In this document: positions 56,216 to 64,000 of the stretch, one piece after another
Layout of the letters: the number at the start of each line of letters is the position of its first letter
How positions within the stretch are numbered: position 1 is the first letter of the stretch
Assembly: GCA_031399065.1 (NCBI GenBank)
Contig: JANNOM010000070.1
Location: forward strand, 62,001 to 126,000
DNA length: 64,000 bases
Reading direction: 5' to 3'
Source: JADCRZ01 sp031399065
GTDB lineage: Bacteria > Bacteroidota > Bacteroidia > Chitinophagales > Chitinophagaceae
Notes under the pieces: model-generated
Databases searched by the model: none
What the model was told of the DNA's origin: nothing
Seen by the model: the letters and a program-made list of their open reading frames with translations, nothing else
Position numbers and translations under genes: made by a program

Positions 56216-58162
56216 TTATTCACTCATTACACTTCCTGGAACGGCCGTTATTTTCAAAATGGTTTGGCTTTCAGCCGGACTTTTAACTTTAATTGAAATT
56301 CGACTCACGCCCGGATTGTCAGAATCCTGTGGGTTTCTGGCTTTGGAAACATCTTCGATCACTATTTCAGGTTTAATAGTTGAACCCGGTAATTCCACCT
56401 TTATTTTTAGTGATTTACCCGCGTGTTCCAATAAAATACCATTTGGTACAAGTGTTATTTTGGCTTTAGTCAGCCATTGAAAGGAAGCCTCTGTAGTATT
56501 CGATCCGGTAGTCCATTCATCCTGAATGGTAATGGACCGGTTCGGATGCAATTTCACGGTGCGACTCACTTTTTCTACTTGCGACTTGTAAAGGGAGGTT
56601 AAGTCTGCCATGTTTCCCATGGTGCCTTTTTCGTCAGGTATCTGAATAATATCAGCCTTACCCGAAATATCCTGTCGTGCATTATTAAAGCGCAGAATAT
56701 TATGCCCTTCCGGACCGGGGCGGAATGTTGTCCACCGGTCGCTGTTCTGGGTATAGTTCCAGAGATCAAGTTTTGCGGCTCTCATTTTATCATAACTTTC
56801 ACCTCCCATATCCAGTGCCCACCGTATTCCATCTGCTTCGAGAATAAAGCTTCCGATATCCATTTGCCCGTGAGAGTTATCAGGCGTACCCCCTTTAAAT
56901 GCAACAAAAGAAGCCGATGGATCATTCCATTTCGATCGCATTACGGCTATAGGCATTAATCCCCCACTGGCCGTCCAGTGTAGAGGCAATTGATACGTTT
57001 TACTGGCAGGAGGTAATTTTGGATTCCACCATAACACTTCCATGGCTAAATGACGGCTAAGTTCCCTGGGCTTTTTATCCGCATCAGTGCCTTGCAGAAT
57101 ATTGGTAGCTTTTACCAGGCTTTTAATTTCTACTTCCGCTATTTCGCGATGGCCTCTTTCATTAGCAAACCAGAACATAACCGGCTCTGAGGTGAAGCGG
57201 TCGATCGTCTCTGTTAATGGAGCAGCGGTTGCATCGCCAAAATTATAATCGATGCCTGTTGGCCCATTTATCTGTGCCATAAAATCTATTGATTCCAGCA
57301 AACCGGTAAATTTTTCGAGCCCGCAAGAAACGCCGAAAACAGAGCGGAGTGCTTCCAGGGCGAAGACATGAAACGTAGTGCCATAGGACCAATACGTTGG
57401 CCCCTCCGGATAGGAGCCATGGGGAGCGTATACTTCAGCAGCTATAGGCAAAAATTTAACAGCACGCTCAACAACCTTACGTGCCAGCGCCGGTTCACGT
57501 TCTGCAATAGCAAGTGCTCCTGTTATTAGTCCTCCATTATTTACGGGGTTATGATTAAAATTTCCATTTAACTCTCCAGTCTCAGTTTCCTTAAATAGAA
57601 GGGAAGGTTCAAGTGCATTTTTCACGATTGACTGAGCTACTTTGTCTCTTTCTTCCACAGAAAGATGGTCATACAGCCAGTCTAAACCTATACCTGCGGC
57701 CAGGGAGGCCTCTCCTACGTCAATAAAATGGGAGGGGCACCAGTCAGGCAATTCAGCAAGTTGAAGCAACTCTGCCCTGGCGCGATCGAGATAGCGTTTG
57801 TCATTAAAGATACGAAAGCTGAGTGCCAGCGTTAAAATGCGTCCCTGGGCACTGCGAACGGCATTGAATTTAAAAGTACGTCCGGTAGGATATACCAGCT
57901 TCTCTGCCATAAGATGTTTTTCTGCAGCATTTTTAAGAAGTACTAAAAGGTTTTTTGTAACATCGTCGTTTTGCGATTTCAGGGAAACGATACGGGCATT
58001 ATCGCCGAAGAGCCTGGGATGGGCCGGGAGCTTATTCCAATCAGTTTCGGTTACACACCGGGATTCTTTTTCTGCATTCTTATATTGCCCCTGCGCCGTG
58101 AAAGAGGAAAATAAGGAGCCCGTTACCATCAGGTATCCAATAATTTTTTTGATTACTTTCAT
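56216..58162 (-). CDS. Heparinase II/III-family polysaccharide lyase
   Basis: A 648-residue secreted lyase (signal IIGYLMVTGSLFSSFTAQGQ). An (alpha/alpha) toroid occupies about 40-370 and a beta-sandwich 390-640. Motifs: NGNFNHNPVNNGGLITGALA (His204), PEGPTYWSYGTTFH (catalytic Tyr at 257 or 260), and DNSHGQMDIGSFILEADGIR (His431, metal/sugar site). The family cleaves uronate-containing glycans such as heparan sulfate, alginate or related polymers by beta-elimination. The exact substrate cannot be read. It sits 9 bases after the beta-helix gene, so the two are co-transcribed. Confidence 0.87.
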   Translation of the reverse strand: MKVIKKIIGYLMVTGSLFSSFTAQGQYKNAEKESRCVTETDWNKLPAHPRLFGDNARIVSLKSQNDDVTKNLLVLLKNAAEKHLMAEKLVYPTGRTFKFNAVRSAQGRILTLALSFRIFNDKRYLDRARAELLQLAELPDWCPSHFIDVGEASLAAGIGLDWLYDHLSVEERDKVAQSIVKNALEPSLLFKETETGELNGNFNHNPVNNGGLITGALAIAEREPALARKVVERAVKFLPIAAEVYAPHGSYPEGPTYWSYGTTFHVFALEALRSVFGVSCGLEKFTGLLESIDFMAQINGPTGIDYNFGDATAAPLTETIDRFTSEPVMFWFANERGHREIAEVEIKSLVKATNILQGTDADKKPRELSRHLAMEVLWWNPKLPPASKTYQLPLHWTASGGLMPIAVMRSKWNDPSASFVAFKGGTPDNSHGQMDIGSFILEADGIRWALDMGGESYDKMRAAKLDLWNYTQNSDRWTTFRPGPEGHNILRFNNARQDISGKADIIQIPDEKGTMGNMADLTSLYKSQVEKVSRTVKLHPNRSITIQDEWTTGSNTTEASFQWLTKAKITLVPNGILLEHAGKSLKIKVELPGSTIKPEIVIEDVSKARNPQDSDNPGVSRISIKVKSPAESQTILKITAVPGSVMSE

Positions 58163-58171
58163 TTTGTTTTT

Positions 58172-60100
58172 TTACTGATTAAATTTATATGCTCCACGTT
58201 CCAGGCTATCGCCTTTAGTACCGCGGATGTTGCCAATTACATCAATAACAGGTAGGGCGTCCAATTTTGTATAACCGGCTTTGATGGCAGGGCTACCAGG
58301 TTTTAAATGAAAATCGGCCATTGAAGGATCAAGGGAAGGATTTACGAAGAAAGGGTCGGCAACGATATCGTTCTGACCTTTAAGATTCGGCTTTATACCA
58401 CCAAAATACAGATTATTTATACGAATAATATTCGAGGTGTTCCTGTCCTCACGGGGCATCTCCCAAAAGTCGAGCGGACGGTCAGGCTGGGCTACTACAA
58501 TATTGTTTATTACCCGAATGTCTTTACAATAATCAAACCCCATATTTCCCCATTTTAATTCAGGAGTTATACCATTAAAATAAAGGGTATTATTCACCAC
58601 ATCGATGCGGTGACTCCCCCACATTTGAATACCACCGCCCCCATTTCCATACACCAGGTTGTTTTGAACCAGGGTTCTGCCAAGATAAGCATCAGGAGCC
58701 AAATACTCCTCTGCACTGGCATCAAAAAGAAATCCATTACCATTATAGATTTTAAACGGCCCGGCTTTTTTATATGTTTTGCATTGGTTGGCATAGGCCT
58801 GGTTGCCCCTTACCAGTATTTTAGTGACATTATCAAGCTTGTCAAAGTCGGCATAATGCATCATAGTAAAACCCGACATACACCAATGGGCGGAAGTATA
58901 GCAATTGTAACGAAGTACGTTGTTTTCAACAGCCAGGTAATCGGTATAGTCGGCATAAATACCATCGGCTCCGCAGTATTCGGCGATGCAGTCTGAAATA
59001 CGGATATGGTGGTACATTCTAACCGGAGAAAACTCTCCATTTATATTGATGCCAGTTGTTTCCGTAACCGGGGTAGAAGTACCCAGTTCCGGTAATTTTT
59101 GCCTGAGAACTTCTTCGGCATTGCCTTTAAGGTGCAGACCTCTTACCTCGAGGTAAGCAAGTATGGGCGAGTTCGAGTACGACGATTTTAAACCCTGATA
59201 AATCCTGACACCGTCTTTGCCGTTGCATAAGATAGTGGGTGCATGACCGGGATAATTTTTTAATGTTATCCATGCAGAAGGTGTTCCGGAATGTATAAAA
59301 CTGGCTACTGCAGGCTGGCTATCGATTCCGGAATAATTTCCGTTCATCAGCAAAATAATATCACCTGGTTTAGCCTGGTCCAGGGCAGCCTGAGGATTAG
59401 CGAAGGCAGTATTTTCTGTACGGCCATTATTTTTATCACTACACGTAGAACTTACATAGTAAGCAGGTGTGCTGTAAGAAAAATTATCTATCCTCAGCTT
59501 ATGTTTGCCTTCAGCCAGATCGTCCGTTTGGGAAGGGCCTATTGAAAAACTTACGTTAATATATGGATCTCTCGCATTAAATTTTCCTGCCCCAGCAGCT
59601 TGCATACCGGATAATTCGAATGCAGTGCGGACGAAGTGGTTGGCAGTAGCGGGATAAACTTTTTTTTCCATTCCCCCTGTACGTATCTTATCTATATTAA
59701 AAGACTCCAAAAGAACAGTTACAGAACGTACCGATGATACAGAATGGTCGAAGCTAAGAGTAAGTTTACCCATATCTGTTTCCTGATTTTTTATACGAAG
59801 CAACCCGGAATTAAGGGTGGCTATCCAGTTTTTATCGTTGCTTGCGTTCTCTACCGATAATTCTAATGCATCAGAAAATATAGTAGTATAAGCAACATCC
59901 ACAACACCATATTTCCCCCACTGTATTTTTGCCGTAATAGCCGGATCGGATGCACTTGCGGATACATCGGCCCATTTTTCTTCCGCCTTGTAATCTTTTA
60001 GCCACGGATATTCCCTATTAAAATCTGTACGGATTATAGATTGGCCGTTGACATTAATTAAACAAAACATCAGGGCTAATGACAAAAATATGGGTTTCAT
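58172..60100 (-). CDS. Secreted right-handed beta-helix protein
   Basis: About 642 residues from the ATG at 60100 (MKPIFLSLALMFCLINVNGQ, a clean signal peptide); the ATG at 60130 adds ten residues. The N-terminal 240 residues form a beta-sandwich-like carbohydrate-binding region. Then come right-handed parallel beta-helix rungs: GRTENTAFANPQAALDQAKP, GDIILLMNGNYSGI, HHIRISDCIAEYCGADGIYA, VENNVLRYNCYTSAHW, RTLVQNNLVYGNGGGGIQMW, and IDVVNNTLYFNG. This is the fold of PL6/PL9-type lyases and related enzymes, but no catalytic Lys/Arg pair can be assigned. It may be the endo-acting member of the locus. Confidence 0.75.
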   Translation of the reverse strand: MKPIFLSLALMFCLINVNGQSIIRTDFNREYPWLKDYKAEEKWADVSASASDPAITAKIQWGKYGVVDVAYTTIFSDALELSVENASNDKNWIATLNSGLLRIKNQETDMGKLTLSFDHSVSSVRSVTVLLESFNIDKIRTGGMEKKVYPATANHFVRTAFELSGMQAAGAGKFNARDPYINVSFSIGPSQTDDLAEGKHKLRIDNFSYSTPAYYVSSTCSDKNNGRTENTAFANPQAALDQAKPGDIILLMNGNYSGIDSQPAVASFIHSGTPSAWITLKNYPGHAPTILCNGKDGVRIYQGLKSSYSNSPILAYLEVRGLHLKGNAEEVLRQKLPELGTSTPVTETTGININGEFSPVRMYHHIRISDCIAEYCGADGIYADYTDYLAVENNVLRYNCYTSAHWCMSGFTMMHYADFDKLDNVTKILVRGNQAYANQCKTYKKAGPFKIYNGNGFLFDASAEEYLAPDAYLGRTLVQNNLVYGNGGGGIQMWGSHRIDVVNNTLYFNGITPELKWGNMGFDYCKDIRVINNIVVAQPDRPLDFWEMPREDRNTSNIIRINNLYFGGIKPNLKGQNDIVADPFFVNPSLDPSMADFHLKPGSPAIKAGYTKLDALPVIDVIGNIRGTKGDSLERGAYKFNQ

Positions 60101-60277
60101 ATAAGGAGACATTTGTATTGGTTTATACATTTTTCTTTAAAAGCGGGTATTGGTGGAGGTAATGAAAAACCAGACTTAAATAACAGTAAAATATAACAAT
60201 GATCACGAGTTTCATATAGTTTTTTTACTATCTAAGTATGGCGGAAATAAGTAGCACTAAAAATATTAGTCAAACCG

Positions 60278-61564
60278 TTAACTAATCATACTTTTTAATT
60301 TCCAGGGATCACGTTCTTCTCGCCTTCGCATGGCATTGGCTTCCGTATCATTGATGAATTCTTCCTTCTCAGGATTCCAGTTTAGTTTTCTCCCCAGGAT
60401 CATTGCAATGTTTCCGATATGCGTAATGGTGGAAACCCGCTGAAGATCTTCTACGGGATGAAACGTTTCTTTTCGGTTTTTTATACACTCCAAAAAATTG
60501 GCGTGTTCACTGGGGCCGGTAACAAGATGTTTATCCGCAGGCCTGATCACTGAATTCAGCAGCTCGGTAGAGCTGGCTTCGAGCGGACCTGCCCAGCCGC
60601 TTATTTTAAGCCACCCATCAGTACCATAGCAGATTATTTCTCTATTATTGGAATGAACATCCAGTGTTACACCGTTTTTGTAAATATAAGTAAGGTTATA
60701 GGTTTCTGCGGTATTATATAATCCGGTCGAAAAAAATCCCTTTCCTTTCACAGATATAGGTCCTGTTTTCTCAGTTCCATTTGCACGCTGAGCCGTATCC
60801 AGCATATGTGCACCCCAATCGGTAAGATTCCCGCCTGAGTAATCAAAATTAAATCGGAATTTCCCGTGGCAACGCCCGGGGCTATAAGGTGCCTGCGGAG
60901 CAGGACCTAACCACATATCGTAATCGAAACCTTCCGGAACAGGCTGAACAATCAGGTCTTCCGGTTTGCTTTTAACAGGACCGCTCAAAAGGCCGCAAAC
61001 TATTTTTTGAAGTTTTCCGATATAGCCATTTCTCACGAGTTCGGCCATTCGCAGATATTGAGAAAGTGAACGGTCTTCCAGGCTGGTTTGGTAAATACGG
61101 TCGTGTTTAGATACTACATCGCACAGGATTCTACCCTGTTCTATCGTTTGGGTGGGCTTTTCGCAACATACGTCTTTACCTGCCTGGATAGAAAGCACCG
61201 AGAGAGGCACATGCCAGTGATCCGGAGTAGAAATCTGAATGGCATCAATGTCTTTTCTTTGCAGTAGTTCCCTGAAATCGCTATATATTTTACAATCCGT
61301 ATTATTATAGTGGGTATCAATTACGTTTTTAGCTTTTAGCGCATGCTGGTAATCTACATCGCACACGGCAATTACCCGGCAAGTATCCAGCTTTAAATAC
61401 GCAGCCAGATTCCAGTTGATGCCATGATTACCGGTGCCGATCATGCCGATCGTGATTTTGTCGCTAATTCCAAATGCGCTGGCTTTAATAATAGTGGGGA
61501 ATGCTATGGCTGCTCCGGCAACAAGTCCGGAATGAAGTAAAAATTTTCTTCTTGTGATTGTCAT
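60278..61564 (-). CDS. Tat-exported Gfo/Idh/MocA-family oxidoreductase
   Basis: A 428-residue NAD(P)-dependent oxidoreductase with a twin-arginine signal (MTITRRKFLLHSGLVAGAAI). The Rossmann start is ITIGMIGTGNHGINW, followed by VIAVCDVD, AIQISTPDHWHVPLSVLSIQ and CCEKPTQTIEQG, the family EKP motif; the C-terminal half is the alpha/beta substrate domain (NFDYSGGNLTDWGAHMLDTA). Tat export of a folded, cofactor-bearing enzyme is common in this branch. Such enzymes take part in oxidation and 3-keto chemistry of sugars. It is 50 bases after the TIM-barrel isomerase gene, probably a functional partner. Confidence 0.88.
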   Translation of the reverse strand: MTITRRKFLLHSGLVAGAAIAFPTIIKASAFGISDKITIGMIGTGNHGINWNLAAYLKLDTCRVIAVCDVDYQHALKAKNVIDTHYNNTDCKIYSDFRELLQRKDIDAIQISTPDHWHVPLSVLSIQAGKDVCCEKPTQTIEQGRILCDVVSKHDRIYQTSLEDRSLSQYLRMAELVRNGYIGKLQKIVCGLLSGPVKSKPEDLIVQPVPEGFDYDMWLGPAPQAPYSPGRCHGKFRFNFDYSGGNLTDWGAHMLDTAQRANGTEKTGPISVKGKGFFSTGLYNTAETYNLTYIYKNGVTLDVHSNNREIICYGTDGWLKISGWAGPLEASSTELLNSVIRPADKHLVTGPSEHANFLECIKNRKETFHPVEDLQRVSTITHIGNIAMILGRKLNWNPEKEEFINDTEANAMRRREERDPWKLKSMIS

Positions 61565-61614
61565 GATTTGTATATTTAACGCATTAATTCAGGGGATAAG
61601 TGATTGGGAACGTG

Positions 61615-62487
61615 CTATAATTTCTGCATATATTTATTCCAGCTTGTCATAGAATATTTCAAATGATCTTCCGGTTTTTCCTTGAGGGCGTAGCATTGCA
61701 AGCCCACAGGTCCCGCATAATGATTCCTTTTCAGTATTTGAAGTACTTTCAATACATCAAATGATCCTTTACCTAGAGGTTGAATCAATCGGTCCCATTC
61801 CATTTTATTGGTTTCGCCGTCATCTGCCCCATTGATAGATACGGCAAACAGGTAGGGAACGGCTTTTGTTAATTCCTGTTCCATAAGGTTCCTTTCTTCC
61901 AGTTTCAGGTAGTGACATAAATTAAATACTGCGCCAACGTTTCGCCGGTTAACTTTCTGCGTTAATTGAACCGCATGCCCTACTTTAATCAGCCAGTCGC
62001 CATGATGCGGATACAGCGCGATGCTGACACCATAATCATCTGCATAATCTGCCACTTTCTGGAGAATAGAAACACATATTGAATCGCCGGCAGAATCGGA
62101 GGGAACATATTTCTTACTGTTAATGTGGAACCATATTGTTGCGCCTTTACCTTTCATTTTTATAATGAAATCGAATAACCGGGGATCGACAGGTTGTTCA
62201 GAGTCGAGGTCCAGCTTAGCCCAAATCATGAAAATTTTTAAATTGTGCTGATTCATCGCTTCCAGCTTTTTGTCTGTTTGCTGAGGATTACTCAAACTCA
62301 TTTCAATCCCATCAAAGCCCAGTTTTTGTAAAAGCTTAGCCTGAGATACCGGATCATTTGAATACTCTGATCTGGAAAAAGCGTCTGAAAAACAAAAAAA
62401 CTTCGGACGAAAAGATTGCCCCTGAAGTGCTGTAAGGAAAAAGCACAGGCAAACGCAGATTACTGTTTTTTGCATATTGGCAAGCAT
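61615..62487 (-). CDS. Secreted sugar phosphate isomerase/epimerase-like TIM barrel
   Basis: A 290-residue protein of the AP-endonuclease-2/xylose-isomerase-like fold, with a Sec signal (TVICVCLCFFLTALQGQ). Barrel elements: LLQKLGFDGIEMSLS, LKIFMIWAKLDLDSE, GATIWFHINSKKY, GVSIALYPHHGDWL, VGAVFNLCHYLKLE, FAVSINGADDGET and GPVGLQCYAL, providing Glu, His and Asp ligands typical of the family. It would isomerise, epimerise or lyse a sugar in the periplasm, likely with the neighbouring oxidoreductase. Three 11-bp-phased repeats lie 42-83 bases upstream. Confidence 0.82.
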   Translation of the reverse strand: MLANMQKTVICVCLCFFLTALQGQSFRPKFFCFSDAFSRSEYSNDPVSQAKLLQKLGFDGIEMSLSNPQQTDKKLEAMNQHNLKIFMIWAKLDLDSEQPVDPRLFDFIIKMKGKGATIWFHINSKKYVPSDSAGDSICVSILQKVADYADDYGVSIALYPHHGDWLIKVGHAVQLTQKVNRRNVGAVFNLCHYLKLEERNLMEQELTKAVPYLFAVSINGADDGETNKMEWDRLIQPLGKGSFDVLKVLQILKRNHYAGPVGLQCYALKEKPEDHLKYSMTSWNKYMQKL

Positions 62488-62528
62488 TACGTTATTGAAA
62501 TGATACGGAGCAATTTACTTTTCAGCTC

Positions 62529-62570
62529 TTAATAAACATCCAACAGGCTATTAATAAGCAATTAATAAGC
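62529..62570 (-). promoter_or_regulatory. Three phased direct repeats, candidate SARP operator
   Basis: TTAATAA[AG]C occurs at 62529-62537, 62551-62559 and 62562-62570, i.e. offsets 0, 22 and 33: all on an 11-bp helical phase. The block lies between the LamG-SARP regulator gene (stop at 62595) and the isomerase gene (ATG at 62487). SARP/OmpR-type DNA-binding domains typically bind heptameric direct repeats with 11-bp period, so this is the best candidate operator for the adjacent regulator. Confidence 0.5.
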
Positions 62571-62594
62571 TAACAATTTTCTAAAATAATCAGA

Positions 62595-64000
62595 TTATTT
62601 GAATAGCTGGGAGAAAGATACAGTGAATTTTTCACCATAATGAAGCTTATACTCTTCCGAAAATTTATTGTAATAGTGTTTAGCTAATTTGGCGTCGCTC
62701 AGGTTTTTCAATAACATTTCAATCATTTCCTCGTTGATGGGATCAAATAACATAAGCATATCCATACAGGTAACAAGTTCCTCTTTAGAAAAATGGTGCT
62801 TATTTTTTTCGAGAATAAAATTCAATAAATCGACGATCTCGGTGTTAATTCGTTCTTTAAATGTATCTAGCCAGGGATGCTGATCTTCCGGTAAAAACTT
62901 TCCTTTTGAAATAAGATTATAAAAGGCAGAGAGAATTTCCGGCTTATGATTGGAGGGATCATCCAGTTTTTTAAGGTAAGTAAAACAAGAGGAATAATCG
63001 AATTCAACCAGGCTATCGAGTTTGATTTTCCAGAAATTATTATCGAAGTGTAATTCAATTCCGGGTAATTCTTTCAAAATCATACGCAGTTTGTGAACTG
63101 ATACATTCCGGTTGTTTGTCGCCTTTTTGCCGTCAAAACCGTTCCATAGCACAATGGTCAGTTCTTCCGTTGAAATTCCTTCCACGTATTTTTCAGAATA
63201 CAGTAGCAGTACAAGCAGCAATTCTCTTATTTTTGGACTTAAGTCACTAACCCTGTTCATTCCCGAAAGGTCAGTCAGCGCTAATTTACCGAAAAGCTGG
63301 ATTGATACTTTCCTCAACGGCGTAGTAGTAGTAGTAATCGGTTCTGCAGGCTTTGTTATTTCTGGGATGGATTTCAAATTCTGAACAGGAGTTGACCTGG
63401 TTTTTCTTCTGCTTAAAATTAATACAACGACGGAAGCCAGAAGGACTGCTAAAAGACTGGCTCCCCAATACCAATAATAAAATGAGGTAGCAGGTTTAAT
63501 AGGGGAAAGGTCTTTGGCAAGCAACAAAATTTCAGATTCACTCAGTGCACGGTTCCACAAAATAAAATCACTCATCTGCCCGCTAAAGTATTTTCCTCCT
63601 GCCAGCGTTGTACGACCGATATATAATGAATCGGCTCCTTCGTACGCAGGATGGTTGATGGAGCGACTGTCAAGCTCACCATTTACATATATAGCCTGTT
63701 CACCTGAAAATTTCATATAACGCCAAACGACATGATACCATTTACCTGTTTCGAACCGACGTATACCAAGATGGTCGTTACCAAAAAAACCAAAGTAAGG
63801 AATACTATTCCGCAAACTAAGGTGGATGCTGCCCCTAAGATCCCGGGAATAGGTACCGATGATGCTTTGTTCCGAATTGAGACTATCGGGTTTAATCCAG
63901 ACTGAAAAAGTAAAATCAGACTGCACTATACCCAGTTCATTTGCAGGCGGAAGAGAAATCCATCTTTTATGGCCAAACTCGGCCACCTGGCCACGTTGTA
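62595..64000 (-). CDS. Membrane-bound LamG-SARP transcriptional regulator (5' end outside window)
   Basis: At least 467 residues; the frame is still open at the window edge, so the N-terminus and probably a signal sequence are missing. Using the GTG at 63986 as residue 1: residues 1-160 are a LamG/concanavalin-like lectin domain (SDFTFSVWIKPDSLNSEQSI, WYHVVWRYMKFSGEQAIYVN, FSGQMSDFILWNRALSESEI); 168-191 a membrane span (SFYYWYWGASLLAVLLASVV); 226-325 an OmpR/SARP winged helix (LSPKIRELLLVLLLYSEKYV, ISTEELTIVLWNG, NNRNVSVHKLRMIL); 335-463 helical BTAD-like repeats. It joins an outside sugar sensor to a cytoplasmic DNA-binding domain in one chain, and should control the glycan locus that follows it. 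Confidence 0.83.
   Translation of the reverse strand, partial: QRGQVAEFGHKRWISLPPANELGIVQSDFTFSVWIKPDSLNSEQSIIGTYSRDLRGSIHLSLRNSIPYFGFFGNDHLGIRRFETGKWYHVVWRYMKFSGEQAIYVNGELDSRSINHPAYEGADSLYIGRTTLAGGKYFSGQMSDFILWNRALSESEILLLAKDLSPIKPATSFYYWYWGASLLAVLLASVVVLILSRRKTRSTPVQNLKSIPEITKPAEPITTTTTPLRKVSIQLFGKLALTDLSGMNRVSDLSPKIRELLLVLLLYSEKYVEGISTEELTIVLWNGFDGKKATNNRNVSVHKLRMILKELPGIELHFDNNFWKIKLDSLVEFDYSSCFTYLKKLDDPSNHKPEILSAFYNLISKGKFLPEDQHPWLDTFKERINTEIVDLLNFILEKNKHHFSKEELVTCMDMLMLFDPINEEMIEMLLKNLSDAKLAKHYYNKFSEEYKLHYGEKFTVSFSQLFK

Noticed and set aside
1..64000. CRISPR arrays, tRNA/rRNA genes, insertion sequences
   Set aside because: Read for spaced direct repeats, tRNA T-loop/acceptor patterns and transposase motifs; none were convincing.

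Overview
The window looks like chromosomal DNA of a Bacteroidota bacterium, most likely Chitinophagaceae or a close relative. The reasons are two complete ECF sigma / FecR / SusC / SusD modules, a giant PKD-repeat protein with a gliding-type (T9SS) sorting tail, a NagB-LmbE fusion, DUF4221/DUF3570/DUF4266 proteins, Bacteroidota-type -7 promoter elements and many secreted lipoproteins. I see no tRNA, rRNA, CRISPR array or transposase gene.

Layout. (1) 0-3.9 kb, plus strand: a small HTH protein, a LanKC-like kinase/cyclase lacking the lyase domain and the zinc ligands, a coupled unknown protein and a small XRE regulator. (2) 3.9-19.5 kb, minus strand: sigma factor, FecR, SusC and SusD, then a thioredoxin-metallophosphatase fusion, an array of three secreted two-cysteine peptide genes (one intact, one with a single frameshift, one decayed), a DUF4221 propeller lipoprotein, a CxxC lipoprotein, and a nonsense-split, thioredoxin-less paralogue of the fusion protein. 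(3) 19.5-28.3 kb: a non-coding stretch holding a truncated copy of the XRE gene and its operator, a PQQ-type sugar dehydrogenase with a cytochrome c, the GlcNAc genes nagB and nagK-like divergent from a ROK regulator, TonB, a GNAT protein and an AIM24-like protein. (4) 28.7-31.4 kb: a compact redox cluster of thioredoxin-like protein, ApbE, DUF4266 lipoprotein and DUF3570 protein. (5) 31.5-38.1 kb: the PKD protein, an internally deleted AsmA gene, a small secreted protein and a Fpg/Nei glycosylase. (6) 38.1-49 kb: a second sigma/FecR/SusC/SusD set followed by a secreted cyanophycinase and a secreted isoaspartyl peptidase, plus two SMP-30-type propellers. (7) 49.3-64 kb, minus strand: a glycan-degradation locus (GH94-like, GH36, GH88/105, heparinase II/III-like, beta-helix, Gfo/Idh/MocA, TIM-barrel isomerase) headed by a membrane-bound LamG-SARP regulator and scarred by at least two gene remnants.

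How the parts may work together. The SusCD set at 40-45 kb plus cyanophycinase and isoaspartyl peptidase reads as a candidate system for using cyanophycin or isoaspartyl-rich peptides rather than a polysaccharide. The SusCD set at 12-19 kb sits over a family of secreted two-Cys peptides with thiol-active partners; its function is unknown. The 49-64 kb locus has no SusCD of its own and appears to answer to the LamG-TM-SARP protein: directly after that gene lie three TTAATAARC direct repeats on an 11-bp phase, the geometry typical of SARP operators. Several genes (peptide copies, phosphatase paralogue, AsmA, sialate esterase tail, XRE copy) are visibly decaying, so the accessory regions are turning over.
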